The notes beneath the pieces are model-generated. The model was not told where the DNA came from. It did no database searches and was given only the letters and a program-made list of their open reading frames with translations. Below, one piece after another: positions 1-8,129 of a stretch of DNA of 64,000 nucleotides. Source of the DNA: Salinibaculum litoreum (GTDB lineage Archaea > Halobacteriota > Halobacteria > Halobacteriales > Haloarculaceae). The stretch's first letter is position 1, and every line of letters begins with the position of its first letter. The stretch is from contig CP046866.1 of assembly GCA_009789175.1 (NCBI GenBank), forward strand, positions 1,860,001-1,924,000. Direction: 5' to 3'. Made by a program: the position numbers and the translations under genes.

Positions 1-1450
1 GGCCAAGCCGTCGGAGATGCCCGTCGGAGTCTTCGATGTCCGCCCGGACGTGGAAATCCTCGCGGTCGACCCGGTCGAGTGCGGATTCGAGTTTCGGCGG
101 GATGCGCACCGCGGACTCGACGGCGTCCCGGCCTTCCTGCACGCGGTCCCCGACGAAGTCCCGCGCGCCCTCCTCGATGTATCCCTGGGTGCGGAGATAG
201 CCCGTCGCCACGTCGATAAAGTCAAATTCCGGGTCGAGCGTCACACAGACCCCTTCGACGACGGTAGCGACACGGAGAACGAGCGCCAGGTTCGACGGCA
301 GACGGAGGGGGAACTCGTAGATGGTGTCCTCGACCTGCTGGACGATTTGCTGGACGCGGTACTGTTCGATAGCCTCGCCGCGTGCGTCCGCGATGGCCAG
401 TTCCATCACGTCGCCCATCACCTGTCGGTCGGCCTCCGGGCTCAGGGTCCCCATCTCGACGAGCGTGTCGAGGATGGCGTCGATATCCTGGGCGGCGACG
501 GCCGCGTAGAAGTCGACGATTTTGTCCTGGATGAACGGGTCGACGTAGCCGGACATGCCGAAGTCATAGAAGACCAGCGTCCCGTCGTCCTGGACCGCGA
601 GATTGCCGGGATGGGGGTCGGCATGGAAGACGCCGTCGCCGATAATCATCTGCAAGTAGGTGCGCTGAAGCGTCTCCGCGAGTGCCGACCGGTCCACGTC
701 GAGCGTGTCCAGTTCGTCCACGTCGGAGATTTTCGTCCCGGGGACGTACTCCATGGTGAGCACCCGCCCCGTGGAGTGGCTGTCCAGAACGGACGGGATA
801 CGGATGTCGTCATCGTCGGCGAAGTTCCCCTGGATTTCGGTGAGCATCTTGGCCTCGCGCCGGTAGTCCATCTCCTGGCGGATTGTCCGGGCGAACTCGT
901 CGGCCAGCGTCTCCAGCGAGAACGACTGGGCGTCGTCGATGAACCGAATCAGGAGCGGCAGCGACCACCGAATCACCTTCAGGTCGGCCTCGACGAGGTC
1001 CTTGACACCGGGACGGCGAATCTTGACGGCGACATCCTGTCCGTCGACGGTGCCGACGTAGACCTGTCCGAGACTCGCACCGCTGATTGCCTCCGTATCG
1101 AAGTCAGCAAAGCGCTGGTCGATCGGGCCGAGGTCCTCTTCGAGGACGACCCGAGCGTCATCCCACGGTGCCGGCGGCACACTGTCCTGGAGTTTTGAGA
1201 ACTCCTCGATGTACTCCGGCGGGAGGATATCCGGCCGGGTCGAGAGCAACTGGCCGAGTTTGATGAAGGTCGGACCCAGCGTCAACAGCGAATCTAGCAG
1301 GGATGCTGCGCGCTTGCGGCGCTGCTCCGGGGAGACCTGCCGTGACCCTCCAAAGAGGAGGAACCGGCGACGGTCACGGGCGTAGGCGATTATCAGCGGC
1401 AGGAACTGGTAGGCAACGACGACAAAGCGCCAGTACGCTCGCAGGTTCAC
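1..1450 (-). CDS. ABC1/UbiB-family protein kinase-like protein (3' end beyond window)
   Basis: Reading the minus strand from a GTG start gives at least 483 codons with no stop before the window edge. The protein has the ABC1 (AarF/COQ8/UbiB) signatures: the family KxGQ motif in FIKLGQLLSTRPDILP, the invariant lysine region VAVKIRRPGV, the catalytic-loop motif FHADPHPGN and the metal-binding DFG in FYDFGMSG. The family comprises atypical kinases or ATPases linked to isoprenoid quinone and lipid metabolism; the substrate here is unknown. The start lies 6 bases after the Hsp20 stop, so the two are probably co-transcribed. No upstream ATG is available because the Hsp20 gene occupies that space. 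The opposite-strand open frame over 17-1198 is a high-GC shadow. Confidence 0.9.
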   Translation of the reverse strand, partial: MNLRAYWRFVVVAYQFLPLIIAYARDRRRFLLFGGSRQVSPEQRRKRAASLLDSLLTLGPTFIKLGQLLSTRPDILPPEYIEEFSKLQDSVPPAPWDDARVVLEEDLGPIDQRFADFDTEAISGASLGQVYVGTVDGQDVAVKIRRPGVKDLVEADLKVIRWSLPLLIRFIDDAQSFSLETLADEFARTIRQEMDYRREAKMLTEIQGNFADDDDIRIPSVLDSHSTGRVLTMEYVPGTKISDVDELDTLDVDRSALAETLQRTYLQMIIGDGVFHADPHPGNLAVQDDGTLVFYDFGMSGYVDPFIQDKIVDFYAAVAAQDIDAILDTLVEMGTLSPEADRQVMGDVMELAIADARGEAIEQYRVQQIVQQVEDTIYEFPLRLPSNLALVLRVATVVEGVCVTLDPEFDFIDVATGYLRTQGYIEEGARDFVGDRVQEGRDAVESAVRIPPKLESALDRVDREDFHVRADIEDSDGHLRRLG

Positions 1451-1456
1451 CAGTAC

Positions 1457-1810
1457 TCACCCATCGATGGGAATCGTCGTCTCCGGCGTGGCCGACTGCT
1501 TGGGGATGTGCAACTCCAGAACACCCCGCTCGACGCTGCCTTCGGCGTCTGCACCGCTCGTGTCGGGGGGCAACGGGAGCTCTGCGTCCAGAAACAGCGA
1601 CCGCTCCTCGCTGACATACCGGAACTCCGGCGGGACCGCTTTTTCCCGACGCGCCTCGATGACGAGACGGCCGCGGTCGACGCGTACGTCGACGGTCTCC
1701 GGCGATGTACCGGGCAAGTCGATGACGAGCAGGTAGGCGTCCTCGCCCTCCAGCAGGTCGGCATACACTGCATCGGGCAGGTCGCGCAGGGCGTCACGGA
1801 GCGCGGACAT
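1457..1810 (-). CDS. Hsp20/alpha-crystallin small heat shock protein
   Basis: 117 residues. The alpha-crystallin beta-sandwich runs from about residue 22 to 112: LLVIDLPGTSPETVDVRVDRG is the first sheet, FRYVSEERSLFLDAELPLP is typical, and GVLELHIPK is the conserved G-V-L near the C terminus. It should be an ATP-independent holdase that binds unfolding proteins in the cytoplasm. It lacks a long N-terminal arm and has only a short tail (PIDG), so it is near the minimal size for the family. It is first in a likely two-gene unit with the ABC1 kinase. Function is confident; specific clients and regulation cannot be read from the sequence. Confidence 0.93.
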   Translation of the reverse strand: MSALRDALRDLPDAVYADLLEGEDAYLLVIDLPGTSPETVDVRVDRGRLVIEARREKAVPPEFRYVSEERSLFLDAELPLPPDTSGADAEGSVERGVLELHIPKQSATPETTIPIDG

Positions 1811-1884
1811 ACCAATGGCTTAGAGCGGACTGGCGTTAAAGCCCCCGGACTCGTGTCCGCATCACGGCGCGGACGTGCCAGGCT

Positions 1885-2523
1885 CTAGCCGGTCAGGTCA
1901 GTTAGTTCTGCGACCCGCGGGGCGTCCAGCACGCGCTTGCCCGCCCAGTTTCGGTCCGGGCGGGAGACGTGGACGCCATCGATACCGGCGTTGTGTGCGG
2001 CCTCGACGTCCTGTGGGTCATCGCCTGCCATCGCGCCGACGTGGCCGTTGTGTGCTACGCCCAACTCGCGCATCGCCATCTGGACGGGCGTGGGGTCGGG
2101 TTTCCAGCCCGTCTCGTCGGAACAGCAGACGACGGTGTCGAACCAGTCGGCGATATCCAGTCGCTCCAGCACCGGCCCGGTCAGATACTCCTGGCAGTGC
2201 GTGACGACGCCGACGGGTTCACTCAGCGTCGGGACGAAGTCGGCAGCGTCGTCATAGACGTAGGTCGCATCAGCTCGTGTCTCCGGCTTTTCGACCTCGT
2301 GGAAGGTGTCCCAGAACGCGTCGCGGTCGATATCCGACGCCGAGAGCAACTCATCACGGGCGTTGCCGATGCCGTACCACAGCAACTCGGCCTCCCGGTC
2401 GGTGAAGCCGTGGCCGAGGCGGTCACCCACCTCGCGGATGACCTCGTGGATGTATGACTGTTCGATATCGACGACCGTTCCGTCGAGGTCCAGCAACCAG
2501 AAGTCGTACTCGCGGCCGACCAT
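1885..2523 (-). CDS. HAD-superfamily hydrolase (phosphoglycolate phosphatase-like)
   Basis: 212 residues. HAD motif I is FWLLDLDGTVVD (nucleophile Asp at about residue 12), motif II is the VVTH stretch near residue 108, the motif III lysine is in GWKPDPTP, and motif IV is GAMAGDDPQDVEAAHNAG. A helical cap (residues 20-90) sits between motifs I and II as in class I HADs. The reaction is probably hydrolysis of a small phosphate ester such as 2-phosphoglycolate or a nucleotide; the substrate cannot be told from sequence. It is monocistronic, on the same strand as neighbours at 2.6-5 kb, with AT-rich sequence just upstream of the ATG. Confidence 0.88.
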   Translation of the reverse strand: MVGREYDFWLLDLDGTVVDIEQSYIHEVIREVGDRLGHGFTDREAELLWYGIGNARDELLSASDIDRDAFWDTFHEVEKPETRADATYVYDDAADFVPTLSEPVGVVTHCQEYLTGPVLERLDIADWFDTVVCCSDETGWKPDPTPVQMAMRELGVAHNGHVGAMAGDDPQDVEAAHNAGIDGVHVSRPDRNWAGKRVLDAPRVAELTDLTG

Positions 2524-2628
2524 CGGGACTGTGACTCTAGGCCGCTGGTATGTAAGTACTTTCCGGGTAATATCGCCGGCAAACGGTACGACCGGGCTGT
2601 CGTCGCCGCCCGACCGAGAAGGGAACGC

Positions 2629-2907
2629 TTACTCGTAGATATCGTCGAACCGCTCGGCGAGGTCGATATCCTTGTGCGTGACACCGTCCATGTCGTGCGT
2701 GGACAGTCGGACCTCGACTTCGCCATAGGTGATGGTCATCTCCGGGTGGTGCCAGGCGTCTTCGGCGACGCCGCCGGCACCAGCGGCGAAGCCGACGCCG
2801 TCCAGGTAGGAGTCGAACTCGTAGGTGCGGACGATTTCGCCGTCCTCGTGGTCCCAATCGGCCGGTAGCTGTTCGGCTATCTCCTCGTCCGAGAGCAGGT
2901 CTACCAT
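2629..2907 (-). CDS. 4a-hydroxytetrahydrobiopterin dehydratase (PCD/DCoH family)
   Basis: 92 residues from the start MVDLLSDEE; the open frame extends further upstream but homologues begin here. The family motif is clear: AEDAWHHPEMTITYGEVEV contains the paired histidines and proline of the pterin-binding site, followed by STHDMDGVTHKDIDLA, where the third catalytic histidine lies. The enzyme dehydrates pterin-4a-carbinolamine. Haloarchaea generally carry it although not all have pterin-dependent hydroxylases, so a role in molybdopterin or general pterin recycling is possible. Length matches the family (about 90-110 residues). Confidence 0.92.
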   Translation of the reverse strand: MVDLLSDEEIAEQLPADWDHEDGEIVRTYEFDSYLDGVGFAAGAGGVAEDAWHHPEMTITYGEVEVRLSTHDMDGVTHKDIDLAERFDDIYE

Positions 2908-2956
2908 GAGCGTATACACGTAAGCCACGCCGAAGATAGTTTGGGTGCCGGCGAGC

Positions 2957-4297
2957 CTAATCGTCCAGTTGGTCGAGGACGGCTGCAGGCATCTCCTCGC
3001 GCATCTCCTCCGGAATCTCGTCGGGGGACATGTCGGCGACGAAATCCGGCGGGGCATCGGCCTCCGGCCCGAAGTCCGGGTCGAACAACCGGAGGGCAGT
3101 CTGAATGGTCGACCAGTCGTCGTCCTCTGCGGCGTCACGGAGACTGGAAGTCGGTGCCGCAAGCAGTTGGGAGACGATGGAGTCGGCCATCGACTCGATG
3201 ATGGCCTCGCTTTCCTCGTCTAAGTCGAGTTTCTCCATCGCCGTCGCGAGTTCGCGAGCCTTGATACGCTCTGCGCTCTCGTACATCGCCGAGATGACCC
3301 TGTCAGCGCGCTTGCGCTTGTACTGGGTCAGCAAGTGCTCGAACTCCTCGTCGACGATGGCTTCGACTGTCTCCGCGGCCTTCGCGCGCTGGCGACGGGT
3401 TCGGTCGGTCACCGACTCCAGCGCGTCCAGGTCGCGGACGGCTACGTTATCCAGGTCGGCCGCGGCCGGTGCGACATCGTGTGGCTGAGCGATATCGACG
3501 ACGAAGGTCTGGCCGGCGTCGGACAGCGTCTCCCGGTCGAGCACCGTCGCCTGTGACCCAGTCGCGGAGACGACCACGTCGGCTTTCTCGACGACTGCCG
3601 GGAGCGCGTCGAGTGCAACGGCGCTGGCGTCAGTCTCGGCCTGTTCGGCGACGTGTTCGGCGTGAGGGACCGTCCGGTTGGCGACGAGCAGGTGGTCGAC
3701 CTGCTCGCCGAGTGCCTTCGCGGCCAGGGTACCCATCTCGCCGGCACCGACGACCAGACCGGTCGCGCCGTCGAGCGTTCGTTCCTCGCCGGCAAGCTTG
3801 ACGGCTGCACTGGCAAGCGAGACGACGCCCTCGTTGATGCTGGTCTCCGTGCGGGCACGCTCGCCGACATGAATCGCCTTGGTGACGCCATCCTCAAGCA
3901 GCGTGCCGATAGCACCGGCGCTGCGGGCGTCCTCGTAGGCGTCACGGACCTGGCCGAGAATCTGGTCCTCGCCGAGGACGAGCGATTCCAGTCCGGCAGC
4001 GACTCGCAGGAGGTGACGCAAACTTTGCTCGTGGTCCATTTCGACGACCAGTTCGGGGGCGACGCCGTCGGTTATCAGACCGAGCGCCTCCCGTGCCGGC
4101 GGATACTCGGACGTGACGACGTACCCCTCGACCCGGTTGCACGTCTGTAAGACGAAGGCTTCCTCGACGCCGGGCTGGTCGAGCAACAGCGACACCGTCG
4201 ACCGTTGCGTTCCGTCGACGGCGCTTTCCAGTTGCTCGACGCTGGCGTCGTCGTGGGAGATACTGACTCCTGTGATGACGCCGGTCCCGACAGTCAC
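2957..4297 (-). CDS. hemA: Glutamyl-tRNA reductase
   Basis: 446 residues with a GTG start. It catalyses NADPH-dependent reduction of glutamyl-tRNA(Glu) to glutamate-1-semialdehyde, the first committed step of tetrapyrrole synthesis. The catalytic cysteine is Cys53 in VLQTCNRVEGY; GLESLVLGEDQILGQVRDA is the family signature; the NADP Rossmann motif is VVGAGEMGTLAAKAL (about 183-197). The C-terminal helical dimerisation domain (about 320-415) is present, followed by an acidic tail. The GTG start overlaps the TGA of the upstream precorrin-2 dehydrogenase gene by four bases, so the two are translationally coupled. Length is normal for archaeal HemA. Confidence 0.97.
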   Translation of the reverse strand: MTVGTGVITGVSISHDDASVEQLESAVDGTQRSTVSLLLDQPGVEEAFVLQTCNRVEGYVVTSEYPPAREALGLITDGVAPELVVEMDHEQSLRHLLRVAAGLESLVLGEDQILGQVRDAYEDARSAGAIGTLLEDGVTKAIHVGERARTETSINEGVVSLASAAVKLAGEERTLDGATGLVVGAGEMGTLAAKALGEQVDHLLVANRTVPHAEHVAEQAETDASAVALDALPAVVEKADVVVSATGSQATVLDRETLSDAGQTFVVDIAQPHDVAPAAADLDNVAVRDLDALESVTDRTRRQRAKAAETVEAIVDEEFEHLLTQYKRKRADRVISAMYESAERIKARELATAMEKLDLDEESEAIIESMADSIVSQLLAAPTSSLRDAAEDDDWSTIQTALRLFDPDFGPEADAPPDFVADMSPDEIPEEMREEMPAAVLDQLDD

Positions 4298-4938
4298 GAG
4301 GAATCACCTGTCACATCCGATAGCACGTCAGATACTCTCAACTGGACGTTTGTACTGGGGCTATCTAAAGCCTTCCAAACGCTGTCGTCCCTGACGACTG
4401 CCCGCAACGCTTCCCGGCGGGTTTCCGGTGGCATGCGCTCTTTCAACTCCGCCCGCAGGTCCGCGGTCAGCGTCGCCATCTCACCGGCACCAGCCACCAC
4501 CGGTTCGAGACGCTCGCGCAACGCCGCACTCAGGGCCGGACTCCTCCCGCCGGTCGCCACGGCGACGACCACGGGGTCGTCCCGAATCGTCGCGGGCACG
4601 ACCACACTGTCGGGGTCCCGGTCGCCGGTGCGGTTTGCGTGATTGTGGAGGATTCCCCGCTCGCGTGCGGCCGCGACGGCAGCGTCGTTGACCGCCTCGT
4701 CGTCGGTCGCTGCGACGACGAGCACGGGGTCGGTACGGTCGACCCACGCCGCCACCGACTCGGGGTCGGGGTCGGCCCGTACACGCTGGGCACTGCCAAA
4801 ATCCGCGTCGGCAAACGAGGGACTGAGGACGAGTACGTCAGCCTCTCGGGCGAAGCGACGGGCCTTCCGGGCACCGACGCTCCCGCCGCCGACGACCAGC
4901 ACCGTCTCCCCTGTGAAGTCGTGCAGTAGTGGTATCAT
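4294..4938 (-). CDS. Precorrin-2 dehydrogenase / sirohydrochlorin ferrochelatase-like protein (Met8/CysG N-terminal type)
   Basis: 214 residues from MIPLLHDFTG; the longer open frame to 4995 adds a tail not expected for the family. The NAD-binding motif VLVVGGGSVGARKARRF lies at residues 12-28, VVAATDDEAVN near 90 is typical of Met8/CysG-N, and ATGGRSPALSAALRERLE (about 127-145) is the conserved C-terminal signature. It oxidises precorrin-2 to sirohydrochlorin, used for sirohaem and, in archaea, for haem by the sirohaem-dependent route. Overlap with hemA places it in a tetrapyrrole operon. It lacks the methyltransferase half of full CysG. Confidence 0.93.
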   Translation of the reverse strand: MIPLLHDFTGETVLVVGGGSVGARKARRFAREADVLVLSPSFADADFGSAQRVRADPDPESVAAWVDRTDPVLVVAATDDEAVNDAAVAAARERGILHNHANRTGDRDPDSVVVPATIRDDPVVVAVATGGRSPALSAALRERLEPVVAGAGEMATLTADLRAELKERMPPETRREALRAVVRDDSVWKALDSPSTNVQLRVSDVLSDVTGDSS

Positions 4939-5064
4939 ACGGCCGCGCGTTGCCAGCAATCGACCGGCGGCGGACTTAAACGACTCGGCTATCACAGCGT
5001 TTCGAGAACAGCTTTTGCAGGGCCCCGACAGGTGAGAGACGCTGTCGCCACCGGTCGCACTCGC

Positions 5065-5499
5065 TTACTCGACGACAGCGGTACTCGGCTCGTCGGCGTC
5101 ACCCCGGACGAGCGTCGCCTCGAAACCCTCGTCGCGGACGTCTTCCAGCAGTCCCTCGCCGTCCGTGCTGGCCTCGAAATAGAAGACCACGTCGAAGCTG
5201 CCGTCCCGCAGGAGTTGCTGGCACTCCCAGACGAACTCCTCGCCGTCGAGGGTGAGCCCCTGGTGTTGGTTGGAGGCAAATTCGGAGTCGTCGGTGCCGG
5301 AGTAGACGAAGGTATCGGTGGGGTCGAGACCGGCGCGGTCGGCAATCATGTCGCCGACCTCGACGGTTGCCTGGTGCATCCGCGTCTCCTCGCTGCCGTC
5401 GAACTCGGTCTGCAACACCAGCCCGTCCAGCTCGATATCGCCGGGCTGGAGCAGTTCCCAGGTACGCCGTCTGAGTTCCGCGTCGATAGCGTCTGTCAT
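5065..5499 (-). CDS. Conserved haloarchaeal protein of unknown function (DUF5778-like)
   Basis: 144 residues from MTDAIDAELRRRTWELLQ; the frame upstream to 5601 is rejected because it runs into the cold-shock gene's end. It is acidic and soluble, with no signal peptide or membrane segment. The N-terminal half resembles haloarchaeal proteins that I recall as DUF5778 (a GDIELDGLVLQTEF motif followed by a metal- or nucleotide-like HQATVEVGDMIAD stretch). The C-terminal half ends in FEATLVRGD. No catalytic motif is recognised. It sits alone between the tetrapyrrole operon and the cold-shock gene, all on the minus strand. Confidence 0.75.
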   Translation of the reverse strand: MTDAIDAELRRRTWELLQPGDIELDGLVLQTEFDGSEETRMHQATVEVGDMIADRAGLDPTDTFVYSGTDDSEFASNQHQGLTLDGEEFVWECQQLLRDGSFDVVFYFEASTDGEGLLEDVRDEGFEATLVRGDADEPSTAVVE

Positions 5500-5600
5500 A
5501 CCCGCAGGTTCCGCAGGCGTGCCTATACGCCTCACGGTTCGAAAGAATGGAGCAATCGCTGTCGATACAACTGTCGGGTCCGACCGTGAGAAGCCGTCCA

Positions 5601-5795
5601 CTACAGCCGTGTGAGGTTCTCTGCCCGCGGACCCTTATCAGCCTCGACAATATCGAATTCGACTTCTTGCCCCTCCTCCAGGTCGGGGCCGCCGATGTCC
5701 TCCATGTGGAAGAACACGTCTTCGTCCGCGTCGTCAGTCTCGATGAAACCGTACCCGCCGGACTCCTTGAAGAAGTCCACCGTACCTTGCGCCAT
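5601..5795 (-). CDS. Cold shock domain protein (CspA-like)
   Basis: 64 residues, almost exactly one cold shock domain. RNP1 appears as GGYGFIE (residues 13-19) and RNP2 as DVFFHMEDI (residues 26-34). It should be a single-stranded RNA/DNA-binding chaperone of five beta-strands. It is acidic, as usual in haloarchaea; the aromatic residues Phe9, Tyr15, Phe17, Phe28 and Phe29 available for base stacking are kept. A TATA-like element TTTTAATA lies about 28 bases before the ATG, which suggests a leaderless or very short-leader transcript. Confidence 0.95.
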   Translation of the reverse strand: MAQGTVDFFKESGGYGFIETDDADEDVFFHMEDIGGPDLEEGQEVEFDIVEADKGPRAENLTRL

Positions 5796-5816
5796 TGCAC
5801 TTGAACCGACGGCGTG

Positions 5817-5832
5817 ATTGTATTAAAATTCT
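5817..5832 (-). promoter_or_regulatory. TATA-box region of the cold shock gene
   Basis: On the minus strand the sequence GAATTTTAATACAA is the most AT-rich run in the spacer and lies roughly 25-35 bases before the ATG at 5795. This is the expected position for a haloarchaeal TATA box serving a leaderless mRNA. Assignment is by position and composition only. Confidence 0.5.
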
Positions 5833-5902
5833 ACGGGCAGAACAGGCCCGCACCATCCGCAAGGCACAAGATTCATTCCACAAGCCCGAGAGGAATATCC
5901 CA

Positions 5903-6844
5903 ATGACAGGTCGGCTCCGTCGGTTCGCTGACGACCTCTACGAGCGGTTGCTTCGTCGCGAACTCTCCGAAACGCCCTCCCACGTCGCCGTCATCCAGGA
6001 CGGCAACCGCCGGTACGCCAAACGCCGCGGTCGGGAACAGACCGAAGGCTACCACGAGGGGGCCGTGACCACCGAGGCCCTCCTCAACTGGTGTGACGAA
6101 CTCGGCATCGAGGAGGTGACGCTGTATGCCTTCTCGACGGAGAACTTCGAGCGTCCGCCCGACCAACAGGAGGTGTTATTCGACCTCATCACGGAGAAGC
6201 TGCGGGAGTTTGCCGACGCCGACCGCGTCCACGAGGCCGAGGTGCGCATCCGCGCCGTCGGCGACACCGACCGACTGCCCGAGCGTGTCCAGGAGGCCAT
6301 CGACTACGCCGACCGGCGGACGGCAGGGTACGACAGCCTGCATCTGAACGTGGCGCTTGCCTACGGCGGTCGAGCGGAACTGCTCGACGCCGCCCGCGAA
6401 GTCGCCCAGCGCGTCGAGACCGACGACCTCGACCCCGCCGACATCGATGACGAGACCGTCTCCGCGGCGCTCTACGAAGGGCCGACCCGGGACGTGGACC
6501 TCATCGTCCGCACCGGCGGCGACGAGCGCACGTCGAATTTCCTCCCGTGGCAGGCCAACGGCAACGAGGCCGCGGTCTGTTTCTGTACGCCCTACTGGCC
6601 GGAGTTCCGGAAGATAGACTTCCTGCGCGCCATCCGGACCTACGAACACCGCGAGCAGACGTGGCGACGGACCCGCGCACGGCGAGCGCTCACGCTCGTT
6701 CGCGCACTCGGACACGAGGAGTGTGCCGAAGCAAAACGCGTACTCGCACGCTTTCGTGACGCGCTCCCGGGGAGCGAGCGAGGGTCGGCCGACGCCGTTG
6801 CCGACCCAGCGACCGACGCCCCCGAGGACCCCGCCGCGGACTGA
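5903..6844 (+). CDS. uppS: cis-Prenyltransferase, catalytic subunit (UppS-like)
   Basis: 313 residues from MTGRLRRFADD; the frame opens earlier but overlaps the divergent cold-shock gene. Region I is AVIQDGNRRYAKRRG with the diphosphate-binding Asp33; TLYAFSTENFERP (about 74-86) is region III; RTGGDERTSNFLPWQ (203-217) is region V. It condenses isopentenyl diphosphate onto an allylic primer to make the long cis-polyprenyl (dolichyl) diphosphate carrier for glycosylation. After about residue 265 there is a haloarchaeal extension, ending in an acidic Ala/Pro/Asp-rich tail. A degenerate paralogue lies at 7413-8021 (opposite strand), suggesting a two-subunit enzyme. Confidence 0.94.
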   Translation: MTGRLRRFADDLYERLLRRELSETPSHVAVIQDGNRRYAKRRGREQTEGYHEGAVTTEALLNWCDELGIEEVTLYAFSTENFERPPDQQEVLFDLITEKLREFADADRVHEAEVRIRAVGDTDRLPERVQEAIDYADRRTAGYDSLHLNVALAYGGRAELLDAAREVAQRVETDDLDPADIDDETVSAALYEGPTRDVDLIVRTGGDERTSNFLPWQANGNEAAVCFCTPYWPEFRKIDFLRAIRTYEHREQTWRRTRARRALTLVRALGHEECAEAKRVLARFRDALPGSERGSADAVADPATDAPEDPAAD

Positions 6845-6853
6845 GTGAGCGTC

Positions 6854-7354
6854 TCAGTCGTACTTCGGCGAAGTCGGCTCACCGCGCTCTGTAATCGGGT
6901 TCTCCTCGGCGACGCCACGCATCCGCGGCGTGAAATCCCACGTGTACAGTTGCGAGGGTGCGATGGTGATGGCCACCTCCTCGCGTTCCTCGCGCAGCAG
7001 GAACTCCCCCATCTCGTTGTCCGTCGACCCGAGATACCGCTCGACGAGCGTCGCCAGCAGGTCCTTCGACCCCGCTTCTGTCACGCTTGCGACCCCGCCG
7101 CCACGGACGCCCATGTACGGTGGCCGATTGGTCGAGATCTCGAAGCTCACCTCGTCGTTCTCCCGGAGGAACCGGACGATATCGGCGTCGCTTGAGGTTG
7201 CACACTCGATGACGCCATCACGGTACTGGTACCAGAGCGACAGCATCCAGAGCCCGCCGGACGGGTTGTGACAGCCCACCCGAATCGGAACGACCGCCTC
7301 GTTGAGAAACTCCTCGGCTTCGGCCGCCGACCAGGTACCCTCGAAAGAAACCAT
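6854..7354 (-). CDS. Pyridoxamine 5'-phosphate oxidase-like FMN-binding protein
   Basis: 166 residues from MVSFEGTWSAAEA. The split-barrel flavin fold is suggested by EEFLNEAVVPIRVGCHNPSGGLWMLS near the N terminus, then EVSFEISTNRPPYMGVRGGGVASV, the usual pattern of PPOX proteins (VxFxxxT...RGxGxa). The C terminus has AITIAPSQLYTWDFTPRM, where the family places Trp and Asp near the flavin. Substrate is unknown; F420- or FMN-dependent reductases and haem-degrading proteins share this fold. It sits between the two cis-prenyltransferase genes with only 9 bases between its stop and the end of uppS. Confidence 0.8.
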   Translation of the reverse strand: MVSFEGTWSAAEAEEFLNEAVVPIRVGCHNPSGGLWMLSLWYQYRDGVIECATSSDADIVRFLRENDEVSFEISTNRPPYMGVRGGGVASVTEAGSKDLLATLVERYLGSTDNEMGEFLLREEREEVAITIAPSQLYTWDFTPRMRGVAEENPITERGEPTSPKYD

Positions 7355-7412
7355 GCGCGACGTTGGAGTGCATGCCACATACACGTTCGGGCGTGGAGTG
7401 GTGTGATTCGGC

Positions 7413-8021
7413 CTACCGGCCGAATCTCCGCTGGCGCTCCTGATAATCCCGCAACGCCCGCAGGTACTCCCGCTTGCGGACGTTCTGCCAGTTCACGTCG
7501 GCAAAATACAGCTCCGAGTAGACGGACTGCCAAATCATGAAATCCGACAGGCGTTCGGCCCCGGTCTTGATGACCAAGTCGGGAGCCGTCGGGAAGACCA
7601 GCCGCTGTTCGATATCCTCCTCGGTTACCTCTTCGGGTGCGAGGTCGCCGGTCTCGACGGCCTCGGCAATCTGTCTGACAGCAGCGGCAAACTCGTGTTT
7701 CCCGCCGAGGCCGATGCTCACCTGAATAGGGGCGTCGGCCCGCTCGTGGTCGTCGGGCCCGCGGACTACCAGCGGTCGCGGCGTGTCGAGTCCGTCGAGG
7801 ACATCCCGGAGTGTCGGCACCGCCTCCCGGTCGAGGACGCTGACGTAGACGACGATGCGCTCGGCACCGTACTCGATGGCCCAGTCGAACAGGTCCTGCA
7901 GCGTCACGTCACCGTCATCTGACAGGAGGTCCCGCTCGGTGAGGACGACGGCAACCGTCTCCGGCAGGTCGGCGTCGCTAAGACGAATGCGTGTAGCGAG
8001 ATACGTATCGTACAGGCCCAC
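7413..8021 (-). CDS. Degenerate cis-prenyltransferase homologue (probable NgBR/Nus1-like accessory subunit)
   Basis: 202 residues with a GTG start. It aligns with UppS over its whole length: KTGAERLSDFMIWQ at 152-165 matches region V of the true synthase and SVYSELYFADVNW follows as usual. The region I diphosphate-binding motif is gone: the HxxxxDGNRR stretch is replaced by AVVLTERDLLSD, with no aspartate in the catalytic place. The extreme C terminus is RRFGR (198-202), which contains an RxG motif like that of the non-catalytic subunit of eukaryotic heteromeric enzymes, where it reaches into the partner's active site. I infer a heteromer with the product of 5903-6844. Database labels may call it a second undecaprenyl diphosphate synthase. 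Confidence 0.85.
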   Translation of the reverse strand: MGLYDTYLATRIRLSDADLPETVAVVLTERDLLSDDGDVTLQDLFDWAIEYGAERIVVYVSVLDREAVPTLRDVLDGLDTPRPLVVRGPDDHERADAPIQVSIGLGGKHEFAAAVRQIAEAVETGDLAPEEVTEEDIEQRLVFPTAPDLVIKTGAERLSDFMIWQSVYSELYFADVNWQNVRKREYLRALRDYQERQRRFGR

Positions 8022-8129
8022 ACCGGCGGTTCCGACGGCGGTGGCCTAAATCCACCGCTCCGACTTGCGCCGCCGCCGGACGCGGCGGATTCGGAACGGG
8101 TAAGTCCCCGGGGGTATAGCCGCCCGGTA

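Noticed and set aside
17-1198. 393-codon open frame on the plus strand
   Set aside because: Mirror of the ABC1 kinase gene, whose minus-strand translation has all family motifs; GC-rich codon bias keeps the antisense frame open.
1-1450. Broken pseudogene
   Set aside because: The reading frame is intact; it is merely cut by the window boundary.
7413-8021. Simple duplicate undecaprenyl diphosphate synthase
   Set aside because: The catalytic DGNRR motif is missing and a C-terminal RxG is present, so an accessory subunit is a better call.
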